The notes beneath the pieces are model-generated. The model searched no databases and was not told the origin of the DNA. It worked only from the letters and a program-made list of their open reading frames with translations. A stretch of 7,267 nucleotides of DNA from Victivallales bacterium (lineage in GTDB: Bacteria > Verrucomicrobiota > Lentisphaeria > Oligosphaerales > Oligosphaeraceae): assembly GCA_017431185.1 (NCBI GenBank), contig JAFRLP010000004.1, positions 1 through 7,267 of the forward strand, written 5' to 3'. The translations under genes were made by a program, and so were the position numbers. This document shows, piece by piece, positions 7,259-7,267 of the stretch; positions within the stretch are counted from its first letter, which is position 1; every line of letters starts with the position of its first letter.

Positions 7259-7267
7259 GCTTTAATA

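Noticed and set aside
7261..7267. TATTAAA on the minus strand as a -10 promoter element of the operon
   Set aside because: It sits at the window edge with no visible -35 region, and the motif is too short to support alone.

Overview
The window looks like bacterial genomic DNA of moderately high GC. It carries three long protein-coding genes and almost no intergenic space. The families suggest a polysaccharide-degrading member of the PVC group (Lentisphaerota, Kiritimatiellota or Planctomycetota-like). This rests on the GDRTG-type metallophosphoesterase and on large, poorly characterised glycosidase-like proteins, which are typical of those genomes. It is an inference from protein style, not a marker-gene assignment.

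Layout: a calcineurin-like metallophosphoesterase runs rightward from the left edge (frame open from base 2, stop at 1015) and is probably cut by the edge. It converges on a two-gene leftward operon. A 38-base gap (1016-1053) separates the stop codons, and an 8-bp perfect hairpin (1033-1057) spans it. The operon's first gene (7243 to 3440) encodes a secreted multidomain protein of 1267 residues. Its central (beta/alpha)8 barrel places glutamates on predicted strands 4 and 7, as in clan GH-A glycoside hydrolases. The second gene (3426 to 1054) starts 13 bases after that stop. It encodes a 790-residue protein without a signal peptide, with an N-terminal beta-supersandwich, a barrel with an aspartate on predicted strand 4 (resembling clan GH-D/GH31-like enzymes), and two C-terminal beta-domains.

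Working model (inference): the secreted protein attacks or binds a glycan outside the cytoplasm and the second enzyme trims imported oligosaccharide inside. The ribosome binding site of the second gene touches the stop codon of the first, so the two are probably translated together. No transporter, regulator, sulfatase or mobile element lies in the window, so the substrate cannot be named. No RNA genes, CRISPR arrays or insertion sequences were seen, and there is no non-coding stretch over 300 bases.
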